A DNA stretch of 52,235 bases from an uncultured Bacteroidales bacterium (GTDB taxonomy: Bacteria; Bacteroidota; Bacteroidia; Bacteroidales; Paludibacteraceae): contig ONMV01000017.1 in the NCBI GenBank assembly GCA_900319005.1, positions 1 to 52,235 on the forward strand. The letters are read 5' to 3'. Below, piece after piece: positions 37,284 through 46,106 of this stretch. Each line of letters starts with the position of its first letter. Position 1 is the stretch's first letter. Under the pieces are notes generated by a model. It was not told the DNA's origin. It searched no databases and saw nothing but the letters and a program-made list of their open reading frames with translations. The position numbers were made by a program, and so were the translations under genes.

Positions 37284-38291
37284 GACGAGCATACCACACG
37301 CGGCAAGAATATCTTCGCCGCGTGATTTGCGTATAGTGGTGGTGATACCATTATCAGTGAGATAATCGCGGAACCATTCCATCTGTTTCTCATCGGAAGC
37401 AGGGAAACCTCTATCCACACCTTCATGGAAACGAATAAGATTAATACGGCAAGGAAGCCCCCTCAGTAATCGCAGCAACTCTTTGGCATGACGCGGGGTA
37501 TCATTCTGTTCTGCCCAGCAGATATATTCAAAACTGACGCGCCGTTGATGTGACCAATCGTATTGCTTGAGGAGAGCAACTATATCGGTAATGGACATCA
37601 TTTTCTCAGCCGGCATGATCTCCTTGCGCTCTACGGAAAAAGGGTTATGCATCGATACCGCTAAATGGCACTCGCTCTCCTCCAGGAAACGCTTCATCGC
37701 CGGAATGCCGACCGTCGAGACTGTAATACGTTTGGGCGACCAAGCACAACCATAATCAGCCGTCATGATCTCCAATGCCCGAAGGACATTATCCAAGTTA
37801 TCCATCGGTTCGCCTTCGCCCATGAAGACAAGATTACTGAGGGCAGACAGCTGATGGCTGACTGCAATATTATCTATCTCAAAGACCTGATTGAGGATGT
37901 CGGCAGCAGAGAGATGCCCGTGAAACCCGAGCGTACCGGTCATACAGAACCGGCACCCCATCTTACACCCCGCCTGCGAAGATACGCAGAGCGTAGCGCG
38001 GTCGTCTTCAGGTATATAAACAGACTCAATAAACTGATTGCCGACCTCAAACAAGGACTTCCGCGTTCCGTCCACGCTGACCGCCTCGCGTACGGGCGCG
38101 CGTCTTCCTATTATATATCGCGCGCTAAGGGCTTCGCGACCTTTGAGGGATATATTCGTCATCTGGCTAAACGAACTCACCCGCTTGACATAAAGCCACT
38201 CCGCCAGTTGTTTACCGGCGAACTTCTGCAAGCCTACGCTCATTGCAGCCTCTTGCAGCTCAGCTAATGTCTTACCTAACAGCGCCTCCAA
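37266..38291 (-). CDS. rlmN: 23S rRNA / tRNA adenine-C2 methyltransferase
   Basis: This 341-residue radical SAM enzyme methylates A2503 of 23S rRNA and A37 of some tRNAs. It has the cluster motif CKMGCRFC near residue 105-115, VFMGEGEPMDN, SAVSMHNPF-like segment HLAVSMHNPFS, and a C-terminal Cys in ILAACGML that is the methyl-carrying residue. Around 37838-37870 a phrase coding IAVSHQLSAL is inserted just before SNLVFMGEGEP; the same peptide motif (SAVSHQLS) occurs in Mfd. Its last residues are coded by an AATTCTTTAACTCG phrase. Enzyme motifs are intact. Confidence 0.94.
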   Translation of the reverse strand: MEALLGKTLAELQEAAMSVGLQKFAGKQLAEWLYVKRVSSFSQMTNISLKGREALSARYIIGRRAPVREAVSVDGTRKSLFEVGNQFIESVYIPEDDRATLCVSSQAGCKMGCRFCMTGTLGFHGHLSAADILNQVFEIDNIAVSHQLSALSNLVFMGEGEPMDNLDNVLRALEIMTADYGCAWSPKRITVSTVGIPAMKRFLEESECHLAVSMHNPFSVERKEIMPAEKMMSITDIVALLKQYDWSHQRRVSFEYICWAEQNDTPRHAKELLRLLRGLPCRINLIRFHEGVDRGFPASDEKQMEWFRDYLTDNGITTTIRKSRGEDILAACGMLVNSLTR

Positions 38292-38324
38292 TTCGTAATT
38301 CGTAATTCGTAATTTTTAATTCAC
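38290..38324. repeat. AATTCGTAATTCGTAATT phrase tract
   Basis: Four tandem AATTCGT units fill the spacer between mscS and rlmN, partly overlapping the end of mscS. Confidence 0.65.
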
Positions 38325-39323
38325 CATCGTTACATCTACATGCGGATAAGCGAAGGTGAAGCCCTGTGGGGGCAGTTCGGTATAGAACCTCTCCTGGAGC
38401 GCAAAAAACACATCCCAATAATCGTCCGCCCTTACCCACGCGCGCACCACAAAAGTAATATCGTTCTCATTCAGGCTCTTGAGTGCCACGAAAGGCGCCG
38501 GGATGGAGTCCATCCGGTAATTGACGGTCGAGAGCTGATAAGCGGATATATTCAGCTCCTCGTAGAGTTGCTTCATATCTGTATCTGCCTGCAGAACCCG
38601 TGGTTCAGAATTGATGATTGCGAAGATTGCCTCCTTGCATTTCGCGGCATCTACGCCGTACGAGACGCTCACATTCCACTCTACACGCCTTAGCGGACGA
38701 CCGTTATAGTTATTGATCACGCCGTTGGAGAGTGCACCATTCGGTAGAATCACCACGCGGTTATCTACCGTCAATATCTTCGTCGCCGTGATATTCACCT
38801 CAATCACCTTTCCGGAAGTACCTTGTGTTTCAATGAAATCTCCGGCTTTGAAAGGCTTGAAGGCGAGCAGCATAATACCTCCGGCGAAGTTCTGGACGGT
38901 TCCCGAGAGTGCCATACCGATGGCCATACCTCCGGCAGCCAAGAGAGCTGCCAGCGATGTGGTATTCACGCCTAAGGTACTAACTGTAATAACCACCAGA
39001 AGGACAGTCATGGAGATGGAGACGAACGAGGAGACGAATGAAGCGATTGTCGGTTCGGTCTTTCTACGCGCAAACACCCGATTGAGGATATTCTTCACCC
39101 ACCGGATGAGTAAAATTCCAATAACGAAGAGCAGAAGAGCTGCCAAGACCTTGATTCCAAACTGCAGCATCGACTCGCCAACCGCTTGCCAGAACGTGTG
39201 CGGATCATTCTTCGCGGTCTCAATCATCATCCGCGCGCTGGCACGGATGGAGTCCTTTTTGGCTTCTATCTGTTCAGGAGTCGGAGCTGCTACCTGAAGA
39301 AAAATAAACAAGAGCGGATTCAT
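38316..39323 (-). CDS. mscS: Small-conductance mechanosensitive channel (MscS family)
   Basis: This 335-residue inner-membrane protein is a MscS-type channel. It has transmembrane helices near 60-85 and 110-135, then the pore helix GGMAIGMALSGTVQNFAGGI followed by MLLAFKPFKAGDFIE (signature), and the cytoplasmic beta and cage domain with NYNGRPLRRVEWNVSVSYG. It opens to release solutes under osmotic down-shock. The N-terminus has a short hydrophobic stretch (MNPLLFIFLQVAA) that may act as a signal. Length is in the usual range. Confidence 0.9.
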   Translation of the reverse strand: MNPLLFIFLQVAAPTPEQIEAKKDSIRASARMMIETAKNDPHTFWQAVGESMLQFGIKVLAALLLFVIGILLIRWVKNILNRVFARRKTEPTIASFVSSFVSISMTVLLVVITVSTLGVNTTSLAALLAAGGMAIGMALSGTVQNFAGGIMLLAFKPFKAGDFIETQGTSGKVIEVNITATKILTVDNRVVILPNGALSNGVINNYNGRPLRRVEWNVSVSYGVDAAKCKEAIFAIINSEPRVLQADTDMKQLYEELNISAYQLSTVNYRMDSIPAPFVALKSLNENDITFVVRAWVRADDYWDVFFALQERFYTELPPQGFTFAYPHVDVTMVN

Positions 39324-39325
39324 AC

Positions 39326-39778
39326 TTATCGTATTCTGTCTGCAGCGCGTACAAGCGCTTCATCCTTGAGGATGCGACGCGTAGCCATTAGGGTTAATAC
39401 CATGCAAATCAATGGGAACGAAGCATATGGCAGAATATGCCATTCTACGTTCATACTCATCTTTGCTAACCAAATATACAATGCCAATACTCCGTAATAA
39501 CCAAGACAGAGCATCACCAGGAATATATTCAGCCGAGCCTGCAAGATTCGTTTTTTATAGAGGAAGATATCCACAAATGCCAAAAAAGGGATGAGTATCG
39601 TCGTCAGGAGGAGTCCCCATACACCTTGTAGCGGTGCACCGCCTAAGGCACCCAATTCCCATACTTGCAGCATTTCCGCCTCTTCGGGCGTTACTAATTG
39701 CACTACCGGAAGCCAGATCAGGGCGATGCCTAAAGCCACAACAGCCAATAAATAAAGTGTCTGAATTCGTTGTATCAT
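39326..39778 (-). CDS. DUF4293-type membrane protein
   Basis: This 150-residue protein has four transmembrane helices (LYLLAVVALGIALIWLPVV, LLTTILIPFLAFVDIFLYK, MLCLGYYGVLALYIWLA, ASFPLICMVLTLMATRR). It starts MIQRIQTLYLLAV, typical for DUF4293, a family limited to Bacteroidota and without a known function. It lies three bases from mscS and shares its transcript. Confidence 0.75.
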   Translation of the reverse strand: MIQRIQTLYLLAVVALGIALIWLPVVQLVTPEEAEMLQVWELGALGGAPLQGVWGLLLTTILIPFLAFVDIFLYKKRILQARLNIFLVMLCLGYYGVLALYIWLAKMSMNVEWHILPYASFPLICMVLTLMATRRILKDEALVRAADRIR

Positions 39779-39812
39779 CTTTCAATTTTCAATTTTCAAT
39801 TTTCAACTTTCA
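39779..39812. repeat. TTTCAATTTTCAATTTTCAA phrase tract
   Basis: Four tandem TTTCAAT-type units lie between DUF4293 and the acetyltransferase. The tract codes the last residues (KVEN) and the stop of the acetyltransferase, so its translation ends inside the repeat. Confidence 0.65.
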
Positions 39813-40323
39813 TCGCTTCCTCAAGTGAAGCGCATTTATCACCATGCGCGTTGACCCAGCCGATTTGCCGGGCGGGGTTACCGACCATGAGCGCATAAGC
39901 CGGCACATCCTTGGTCACCACCGACCCAGCCCCAATAAGACAATACTTACCCAAACGATGCCCGCACACGATGGTAGCATTAGCCCCGACCGACGCGCCA
40001 CGTTCGATAATCGTCTCGCGGTACTCATCCTTGCGACTTACCGCCGCACGGGGATTGATAACGTTGGTGAACACCATTGAGGGACCGAGGAACACATCGT
40101 CCTCGCATTTCACTCCCGTATAAACGGATACATTATTCTGTATCTTGCAGTTCCTGCCGAGCACTACTTCCGGCGAGATGACGACGTTCTGACCGATATT
40201 ACAGTCCTCGCCAATCGTACAACCGCGCATTATATGGCTAAAATGCCATATCTTCGTGCCTTTTCCTATCTGACACCCCTCGTCCACATAAGACGATTCA
40301 TGCACAAAATAATCTTTTTCCAT
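39796..40323 (-). CDS. Left-handed beta-helix sugar N-acetyltransferase
   Basis: This 175-residue hexapeptide-repeat acetyltransferase acts in the cytoplasm. It has many IGxxx/VGxxx turns (CQIGKGTKIWHFSHIMRGCTIGEDCNIGQNV; shown as separate turns GKGTKIWHFSHI and CTIGEDCNIGQN) and the ending AYALMVGNPARQIGWV. It closely resembles WbpD/WlbB enzymes that acetylate UDP-2-acetamido-3-amino-glucuronate for surface polysaccharide. Its stop lies within a phrase repeat. It overlaps rseP by one base. Confidence 0.82.
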   Translation of the reverse strand: MEKDYFVHESSYVDEGCQIGKGTKIWHFSHIMRGCTIGEDCNIGQNVVISPEVVLGRNCKIQNNVSVYTGVKCEDDVFLGPSMVFTNVINPRAAVSRKDEYRETIIERGASVGANATIVCGHRLGKYCLIGAGSVVTKDVPAYALMVGNPARQIGWVNAHGDKCASLEEAMKVEN

Positions 40324-41747
40324 TAGAAGAATATTCTCAATAAATCATTACCATTAGCAAGCACCAACAGCGCAATCAAAATCCAAAATCCTACTTCGTT
40401 GGCTTTCTCCAAGAATGTATCACTCGGCTTGCGGCGCGTGATCATCTCTACCAAGATAAAGAGAATGTATCCGCCGTCAAGCGCCGGAATAGGAAGGAAA
40501 TTCATGAAAGCGAGGATGATATTCAAAAATGCCGTCATGTTCCAGAATGCGTACCAACTCCAAGCGGAGGGGAAGAGACTTCCGATAGCATAAAAACCGC
40601 CAACTGATTGTGCACCTTCTTTGGTGAAAACCAAGCGGAACTGTTTCACATAGTTCACAAGAACACCCCATCCTTGACGAATACCTGCCGGCACAGCTTG
40701 CAGGAAGGTATAGGACGTATGTTCATACTCAAACGAGATCAGAGATTGCACACCTAATAGACACTCATCGCCTATAAAAGCCTTGGTGGACAGAAGTGCT
40801 CCTTGGCGGTAAAAATCAATCGTCACTGAATCGCAAGGATGCTTGCGCAGCTCTTCCACCATCATCGTGTTACATGGCGTAGCCACACCGTCTATCGCCA
40901 CGATACTATCTCCCGCACGCAGACCGGCATAATCTGCGGCAAAACCCGGAAGCACCGTATCAATCACACAAGGGATCCACGGTTCCATCAACCGATACCG
41001 TTTGGGTGTATAACTGCCATCCGCACGTTTCTTCTCTCGCTCCGTACGGTCATACGCATTCTGGAAAGCCAAATAACGCGTTCCAAAATCCTCCGACATC
41101 GTCAGGGCTACCGTATCAGCTCCGCGAAGCACTACCACCTCGCGCTGACCTTCGATAATAAGTTTCTGCAGCACATCCTCCATTACATCCGGCTCTTCAC
41201 CATTGATGGTCAAGATTTTATCTTGCTGTTCAAAACCTTCATCTACCAATATCTGCGAGTAATAAAAACCGTCAGTGATGTTGCGTAACGGTAATTTCTC
41301 CGACCCATAATGCCACATCAGAATGACGAAGATCGTCAATGCACCGATCATGTTAACGAGAATACCTCCCATAATGATCAGTAAGCGTTGCCAAGCCGGC
41401 TTGGAGCGAAACTCCCATTCCTGCGGTTCTGCCTCCAGATCATCCGTCGTGTGGGTCTCGTCCACCATGCCGGAGATAGCACAGTATCCGCCAAACGGCA
41501 ACCATCCTATACCCCACTCTGTCGCTTCGGGATGAGACGCCCATTCTTCGTCTTCGTTCGGAGCAAAAAACTTAACATGCCATTTGCCTTCGAATTTCTT
41601 AAAACGAACCAGACTCATCTTCGGGTTAAAGAACATATAGAATTTCTCCACCCGCACACCAAAAAGTCGCGCGAAGAAGAAATGACCGAACTCATGAATC
41701 AGCACTAAAAAACTAAGCGCTAAAATTAATTGAATTGCTTGTATCAC
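40323..41747 (-). CDS. rseP: Site-2 protease RseP (membrane metalloprotease)
   Basis: This intramembrane zinc protease of 474 residues starts at the GTG at 41747 (VIQAIQLILALSFLV). An ATG further upstream in the same frame lies inside dxr. The zinc motif LIHEFGHFFFARL is near residue 20, two PDZ-type regions lie in the middle (GFAADYAGLRAGDSIVAIDG), and the second active-site motif ILAFMNFLPIPALDGGYILF comes near residue 415. It cleaves anti-sigma factors and leftover signal peptides. It follows dxr by 19 bases, an order common in bacteria. Confidence 0.92.
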   Translation of the reverse strand: MIQAIQLILALSFLVLIHEFGHFFFARLFGVRVEKFYMFFNPKMSLVRFKKFEGKWHVKFFAPNEDEEWASHPEATEWGIGWLPFGGYCAISGMVDETHTTDDLEAEPQEWEFRSKPAWQRLLIIMGGILVNMIGALTIFVILMWHYGSEKLPLRNITDGFYYSQILVDEGFEQQDKILTINGEEPDVMEDVLQKLIIEGQREVVVLRGADTVALTMSEDFGTRYLAFQNAYDRTEREKKRADGSYTPKRYRLMEPWIPCVIDTVLPGFAADYAGLRAGDSIVAIDGVATPCNTMMVEELRKHPCDSVTIDFYRQGALLSTKAFIGDECLLGVQSLISFEYEHTSYTFLQAVPAGIRQGWGVLVNYVKQFRLVFTKEGAQSVGGFYAIGSLFPSAWSWYAFWNMTAFLNIILAFMNFLPIPALDGGYILFILVEMITRRKPSDTFLEKANEVGFWILIALLVLANGNDLLRIFF

Positions 41748-41766
41748 AGAATTTAAAAATTTAAAA

Positions 41767-42924
41767 TTACAAATATTGCTCCGCAATCCGGCGAGCCGCA
41801 GCATCAGTAGCAACGTAGTCTTCGTAAGTCGGCTTGGCAATGAAAGCGGCTTTGACCATTGTCTCAGCGATGATGTCGCTCATCTGCAGGAAGCCGCAGC
41901 GACCTTCGCGAAACGCCAAGTTAACCACTTCGTTGGCAGCATTGAGCACGCATGGGATATTCCCCCCACGCCTCATCGCTTCGTACGCCAAACCTAAGTT
42001 CGGGAACCGCTTCATATCCGGTTCTTCAAAAGTCAATGAGCCTAATGTAAACAAGTCTGCCCGTGGAAAATCGCTCTTCAGACGCTCCGGAAAAGAAAGT
42101 GCGTACTGGATGGGCAGACGCATATCCGGCGCTCCGAGTTGCGCTTTGATGGCGCCATCGGTGAACTGAACCGCTGAATGGACGATACTCTGAGGATGAA
42201 CGAGCACTTGGATCTTCTCTACCGGCACACCGAACAGCCATTTGGCCTCGATCACCTCAAATCCTTTGTTCATCATACTCGCCGAGTCAATCGTTATTTT
42301 CGCGCCCATATCCCAATTCGGGTGTTTAAGAGCATCAGATGCCGTAACCGTGCGCATCTGGTCGAGGCTGTAAGTACGGAATGGACCTCCACTCGCTGTC
42401 AGGAGTATTTTCTCTATCTCGCTGCGGTCTTCTCCTACCAGCGATTGGAAGATTGCACTATGCTCACTATCCACCGGCAAGATCGGTGCGTGGTATTGTT
42501 GCGCCAACTCGCAGATGATTTCTCCGGCTACAACCAGCGTCTCTTTGTTGGCAAGCGCTATCGTCTTTCCGGCTTTGATAGCTTCGATTGTCGGACGTAA
42601 ACCTGCGTACCCCACCATGGAAGCCACCACGATATCTATAGACGGCATCGTCACCATCTCAGCGATAGAATCTGCTCCAACCCAAATCTTGCCCTCGAAA
42701 CCGATAGCCGACAGCTGACGGCTGAGCTCATCATACAGACTCTCATCGGCAATGCAGACCACCTCGGGTTTGAACTCGAGCGCTTGCGCCACTAATTTAT
42801 CCACACTCCGATTAGCGCACAACGCATACACACTGTATCTCTCCGGATACGTTCGTACCACATCCAGCGTCTGGGTTCCTATACTACCCGTCGAACCTAA
42901 TATGCAAAGATTCTTAATTTTCAC
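41767..42924 (-). CDS. dxr: 1-deoxy-D-xylulose 5-phosphate reductoisomerase
   Basis: This 385-residue cytoplasmic enzyme makes 2-C-methyl-D-erythritol 4-phosphate in the non-mevalonate isoprenoid pathway. It has the NADPH-binding GSTGSIGTQTLDVVR, the ALANKETLVVAGE motif, catalytic and metal residues in PVDSEHSAIFQ, the TASGGPFR loop, IDSASMMNKGFEVIEA, and the VHPQSIVHS segment. Around 42701-42726 a phrase coding SRQLSAIGFEG is inserted or has replaced the local sequence; similar QLSAI words occur in Mfd and RlmN. Complete. Confidence 0.95.
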   Translation of the reverse strand: MKIKNLCILGSTGSIGTQTLDVVRTYPERYSVYALCANRSVDKLVAQALEFKPEVVCIADESLYDELSRQLSAIGFEGKIWVGADSIAEMVTMPSIDIVVASMVGYAGLRPTIEAIKAGKTIALANKETLVVAGEIICELAQQYHAPILPVDSEHSAIFQSLVGEDRSEIEKILLTASGGPFRTYSLDQMRTVTASDALKHPNWDMGAKITIDSASMMNKGFEVIEAKWLFGVPVEKIQVLVHPQSIVHSAVQFTDGAIKAQLGAPDMRLPIQYALSFPERLKSDFPRADLFTLGSLTFEEPDMKRFPNLGLAYEAMRRGGNIPCVLNAANEVVNLAFREGRCGFLQMSDIIAETMVKAAFIAKPTYEDYVATDAAARRIAEQYL

Positions 42925-42957
42925 CTATAACCAATAACCTATAACCAATAACCATTA
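42923..42957. repeat. ACCTATAACCAATAACC phrase tract
   Basis: Four tandem words of the ACCTATA/ACCAATA type fill the spacer between the M23-like gene and dxr. Confidence 0.65.
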
Positions 42958-43767
42958 CCATACTATCACTTCTTCCGGATTAATGAACGTACCGGATTCC
43001 CATATCTCCAACTCCAAGTCCTTGCTTCCATCCATCATTCCGATAGCTTCTCCGGCTTCCACCTGAGTCCCCGGTGTCTTCAGTGTTTTGCTCACATGCC
43101 GATAGACACTCATCAGCGACGCATGTTGTACCACTATTGTGAACGTATTATCTTCCGCACGCTCTTCCATGATGATGTGTCCTCGCGCAATAGATAGCAC
43201 GTTCTCATTCTTTGCTGTACGAACCACCACAGCATACTGCTCTTTCTCCGGCGAAGCCGATTGCATAATAGCCCCGCGAACCGGACGACAAAACTGCGAG
43301 ACCGTACGCGAACCGGTATTATCATACAGCATCAGACGATCCCGCTCTTTCTGCTCGTATTGCTCTTTGAACAACTCTGTCACATCATTGCGTTGCTGTT
43401 CCTGAATCTGAGCACGCTCCACACGCTGCAAACTGTCCAGACTCTGCACACTATCCGTCTCTATGTCGCCCGCTGTCAACTGCTTGATGACGTCCAAGTA
43501 CTGACGTTGAACAGACAGATCCGCCTGCAACGAGTCCACACGCGCAGATTCGTATATCAACTGTTCACGCAGACTCGCGCTATATCCGGGTAAGATGTTC
43601 CGAACCGGCGTATAGACAATCAGCACAGACAACAGCACTATCAACAGCAGAAAAGACAGTGTGATCATAGTGATGGCGCCCAACAAACTCACACGGAAGT
43701 GAAACACCTCGCGCAGCGTCAGGTCATCCAGCATCGCCAACCGATATTTATTTCTCTTACTTGCCAA
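42955..43767 (-). CDS. Membrane-anchored LytM/M23-like protein, catalytically degenerate
   Basis: This 270-residue protein has one transmembrane helix (LGAITMITLSFLLLIVLLSVLIV, around 30-52), a coiled region (VDSLQADLSVQRQYLDVIKQ to about 150) and a C-terminal LytM fold. The zinc-ligand pattern HxxxD and HxH is absent: the first His/Asp region reads EQYAVVVRTAKNENV, and the last HLHFE has become DLELEIWE. Only VVQHASLMSVYRHVS recalls the family. Degenerate LytM proteins usually activate amidases at the division site. It lies near dxr and rseP on the same strand. Confidence 0.8.
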   Translation of the reverse strand: MASKRNKYRLAMLDDLTLREVFHFRVSLLGAITMITLSFLLLIVLLSVLIVYTPVRNILPGYSASLREQLIYESARVDSLQADLSVQRQYLDVIKQLTAGDIETDSVQSLDSLQRVERAQIQEQQRNDVTELFKEQYEQKERDRLMLYDNTGSRTVSQFCRPVRGAIMQSASPEKEQYAVVVRTAKNENVLSIARGHIIMEERAEDNTFTIVVQHASLMSVYRHVSKTLKTPGTQVEAGEAIGMMDGSKDLELEIWESGTFINPEEVIVW

Positions 43768-43866
43768 TTCTCAATTATCAAAATTTTCGCTTGTCGAAAA
43801 TAATCGTTCGAGCAAAGCGAGATAAGAATTCTCAATTATCAATTCTCAATTCTCAATTCTCAATTC
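43766..43866. repeat. TTCTCAATTATCAATTCTCAA phrase tract with small palindromes
   Basis: The spacer before the M23-like gene contains CAATTCTCAATTATC words at both ends. Between them are two small palindromes (TTTTCGCTTGTCGAAAA and a CGTTCGAGCAAAGCGAG word). The final copies end in the fumarase stop region. Confidence 0.65.
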
Positions 43867-45500
43867 AGAATAGTGCATCCCTCGCACGGCTTCAACTGTT
43901 TGAAGAAATCATTTCCCTTATCATCAACGAGGATGAATGCCGGGAAGTTCTCCACCTCGATTTTCCAAATCGCCTCCATGCCGAGTTCGGGGTACTCCAC
44001 GCACTCGATGGATTTGATATTGTTCTGTGCCAGGATAGCTGCAGGACCACCGATTGAACCGAGATAGAAACCGCCGTGTTTCTGACATGCGTTGGTCACG
44101 TCAATCGAGCGGTTACCCTTTGCGAGCATGATCAGCGAACCGCCGTTCTCCTGGAACTCATCTACATACGGATCCATACGACCTGCCGTCGTCGGACCCA
44201 TCGAGCCGCAAGCCATGCCTGCAGGAGTCTTCGCCGGACCGGCATAGTAGATCGGGTGGTTCTTGAGGTACTCCGGCATCGGTTCGCCTGCATCCAGTCG
44301 CGCTTTAATCTTCGCATGTGCGATGTCACGACCAACGATGATGGTGCCGTTCAGGCTCAGACGCGTACCGATCGGGTATTTCGTCAGAATAGCACATACA
44401 TCTTTCATCGGCTGATTGAGGTCGATACGTACGGCATCGCCTTCACCTGCTTGACGCAGCTCCTCGGGGATGAGAGAAGCGGGGTTGTTATCCAACTTCT
44501 CAATCCATATACCGTCTTTGTTGATCTTACATTTGATGTTTCGGTCAGCCGAGCAGCTTACGCCCAGACCAATCGGGCAGCTCGCACCGTGACGAGGCAG
44601 ACGAACGACACGTACGTCGTGCGCCATGTACTTACCGCCGAATTGTGCACCCAGACCGATCTTGTACGCCTCCTGCAGGAGTTGCTTCTCCAACTCCACA
44701 TCGCGGAAAGCACGACCTGTCTCATCGCCCGTCGTCGGCAGCGAGTCGTAATAATGGGTCGAAGCGAGCTTCACGGTCAGCAGATTCTTCTCGGCACTCG
44801 TTCCGCCGATGACGATAGCAATATGGTAAGGCGGACAAGCTGCCGTTCCGAGGCTCTTCATCTTCTCCACAAGGAAAGGAATGAGCGTACCGGGGTTCTG
44901 GATACGCGCCTTGGTCTCCTGATAGAGATAGGTCTTGTTCGCACTACCGCCACCCTTGGTCACGCAAAGGAAACGGTACTCGTTGCCCTCGGTAGCCTCC
45001 AAGTCAATCTGAGCAGGGAGGTTACATTTGGTGTTCACCTCGTCGTACATATTCAGCGGCGCGTTCTGCGAATAGCGCAGATTGCACTCCGTATAGGTGT
45101 TATACACACCGCGGCTCAACGCCTCCTCATCGCAGAAGCCTGTCCATACTTCCTGTCCTTTTTCTCCGTGAATAATTGCCGTACCGGTATCTTGGCAGAG
45201 GGGTAATTGACCTTTGCATGCCACTTCAGCATTGCGCAGAAAAGTCAAAGCTACATATTTATCGTTTGCCGAAGCCTCCGGGTCACGCAATATCTTTGCC
45301 ACCTGCTCATTATGCGAGCGACGGAGCATAAAACTCACGTCATGGAAAGCTTGCTGGGCCATCAGCGTCAATCCCTCCGGCTGCACTTTTAATATCTCGT
45401 GTCCTTCAAACTCGCCGACCGACACATAGTCCTTTGTCAGCAGATAATACTCCGTCTCGTCCTTGCCGAGTTGAAACATCGGCGCATACTTAAATTCCAT
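43860..45500 (-). CDS. Class I fumarate hydratase (fumarase)
   Basis: This cytoplasmic 4Fe-4S fumarase has 546 residues from the ATG at 45500 ([10 protein letters not shown]); an ATG 34 codons upstream is open but lies on the upstream side of the promoter. It interconverts fumarate and malate. Conserved parts include ICxGQ-like [19 protein letters not shown] (first cluster Cys), [48 protein letters not shown] and the C-terminal half with [20 protein letters not shown]. Length matches the two-domain form. It has its own promoter. Confidence 0.93.
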   Translation of the reverse strand: MEFKYAPMFQLGKDETEYYLLTKDYVSVGEFEGHEILKVQPEGLTLMAQQAFHDVSFMLRRSHNEQVAKILRDPEASANDKYVALTFLRNAEVACKGQLPLCQDTGTAIIHGEKGQEVWTGFCDEEALSRGVYNTYTECNLRYSQNAPLNMYDEVNTKCNLPAQIDLEATEGNEYRFLCVTKGGGSANKTYLYQETKARIQNPGTLIPFLVEKMKSLGTAACPPYHIAIVIGGTSAEKNLLTVKLASTHYYDSLPTTGDETGRAFRDVELEKQLLQEAYKIGLGAQFGGKYMAHDVRVVRLPRHGASCPIGLGVSCSADRNIKCKINKDGIWIEKLDNNPASLIPEELRQAGEGDAVRIDLNQPMKDVCAILTKYPIGTRLSLNGTIIVGRDIAHAKIKARLDAGEPMPEYLKNHPIYYAGPAKTPAGMACGSMGPTTAGRMDPYVDEFQENGGSLIMLAKGNRSIDVTNACQKHGGFYLGSIGGPAAILAQNNIKSIECVEYPELGMEAIWKIEVENFPAFILVDDKGNDFFKQLKPCEGCTILN

Positions 45501-45541
45501 ATTCTTTTCAAAGATTAAACCATTTAACTTAAATTGGGCTG

Positions 45542-45573
45542 CAAAGATACAACATTTTTTGCATATATGCAAG
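45542..45573 (-). promoter_or_regulatory. Fumarase promoter
   Basis: On the minus strand CTTGCATATATGC begins at 45573 and TATCTTTG at 45549, 24 bases apart. Confidence 0.7.
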
Positions 45574-45588
45574 ATTTTCGCCAAAAAA

Positions 45589-45620
45589 TTTGCACATGTC
45601 AAAAAAATACTGTACTTTTG
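45589..45620 (+). promoter_or_regulatory. DUF2147 promoter
   Basis: TTTGCACATGTC at 45589-45600 and TACTTTTG at 45613-45620, again 24 bases apart. It is divergent from the fumarase promoter, with the two -33 boxes separated by 15 bases. Confidence 0.7.
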
Positions 45621-45639
45621 TGGTCAAATTTGCAAATAT

Positions 45640-46089
45640 ATGACACATATGAAACACAGATTGATGGGATTATCCCTTTTGATGATGCTGAGCCTCTCGG
45701 TCTTCGGACAAGTCAGCTCCATGCTCGGAGAATGGATCACAGTTGATGACAAAACCGGAGAAAAACGTTCCGTTGTAACGCTCTATCAAGGCAAAGACGG
45801 ACTCTATTACGGAGCGCTTTCACAGTTGCTCATCGGGGACCGAAACGCCATTTGCACACTCTGCCCCAATGAGGACAAAAACAAACCCGTGGAAGGACTT
45901 GTTATCATTCGCGCCATGAAGTATAACGAGAAAGACAACCAACTGCAAGAAGGCAGAGTATTGGATCCCGAATCGGGCAACTTCTATTATGGTAAGATTT
46001 ACCTGAAAGACGGCAAACTGATTCTCCGCGGATCGATTGACAAACGCGGTTTCATAGGTCGCAACCAAACTTGGATTCGTAAAAAATAG
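45640..46089 (+). CDS. DUF2147-family secreted protein
   Basis: This 149-residue protein, from the ATG at 45640, has a signal peptide MTHMKHRLMGLSLLMMLSL. It is followed by a lipocalin-like beta-barrel domain with LGEWITVDDKTGEKRSVVTL and GKIYLKDGKLILRGSIDKRG, the core of DUF2147. Function unknown. It has its own promoter 20 bases upstream, and it may share a transcript with the DUF389 gene that follows 17 bases later. Confidence 0.8.
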   Translation: MTHMKHRLMGLSLLMMLSLSVFGQVSSMLGEWITVDDKTGEKRSVVTLYQGKDGLYYGALSQLLIGDRNAICTLCPNEDKNKPVEGLVIIRAMKYNEKDNQLQEGRVLDPESGNFYYGKIYLKDGKLILRGSIDKRGFIGRNQTWIRKK

Positions 46090-46106
46090 ACTGCTATATA
46101 CCTCCC

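Noticed and set aside
44076-45206. Plus-strand open frame of 376 codons
   Set aside because: It is antisense to fumarase and has no motif or promoter.
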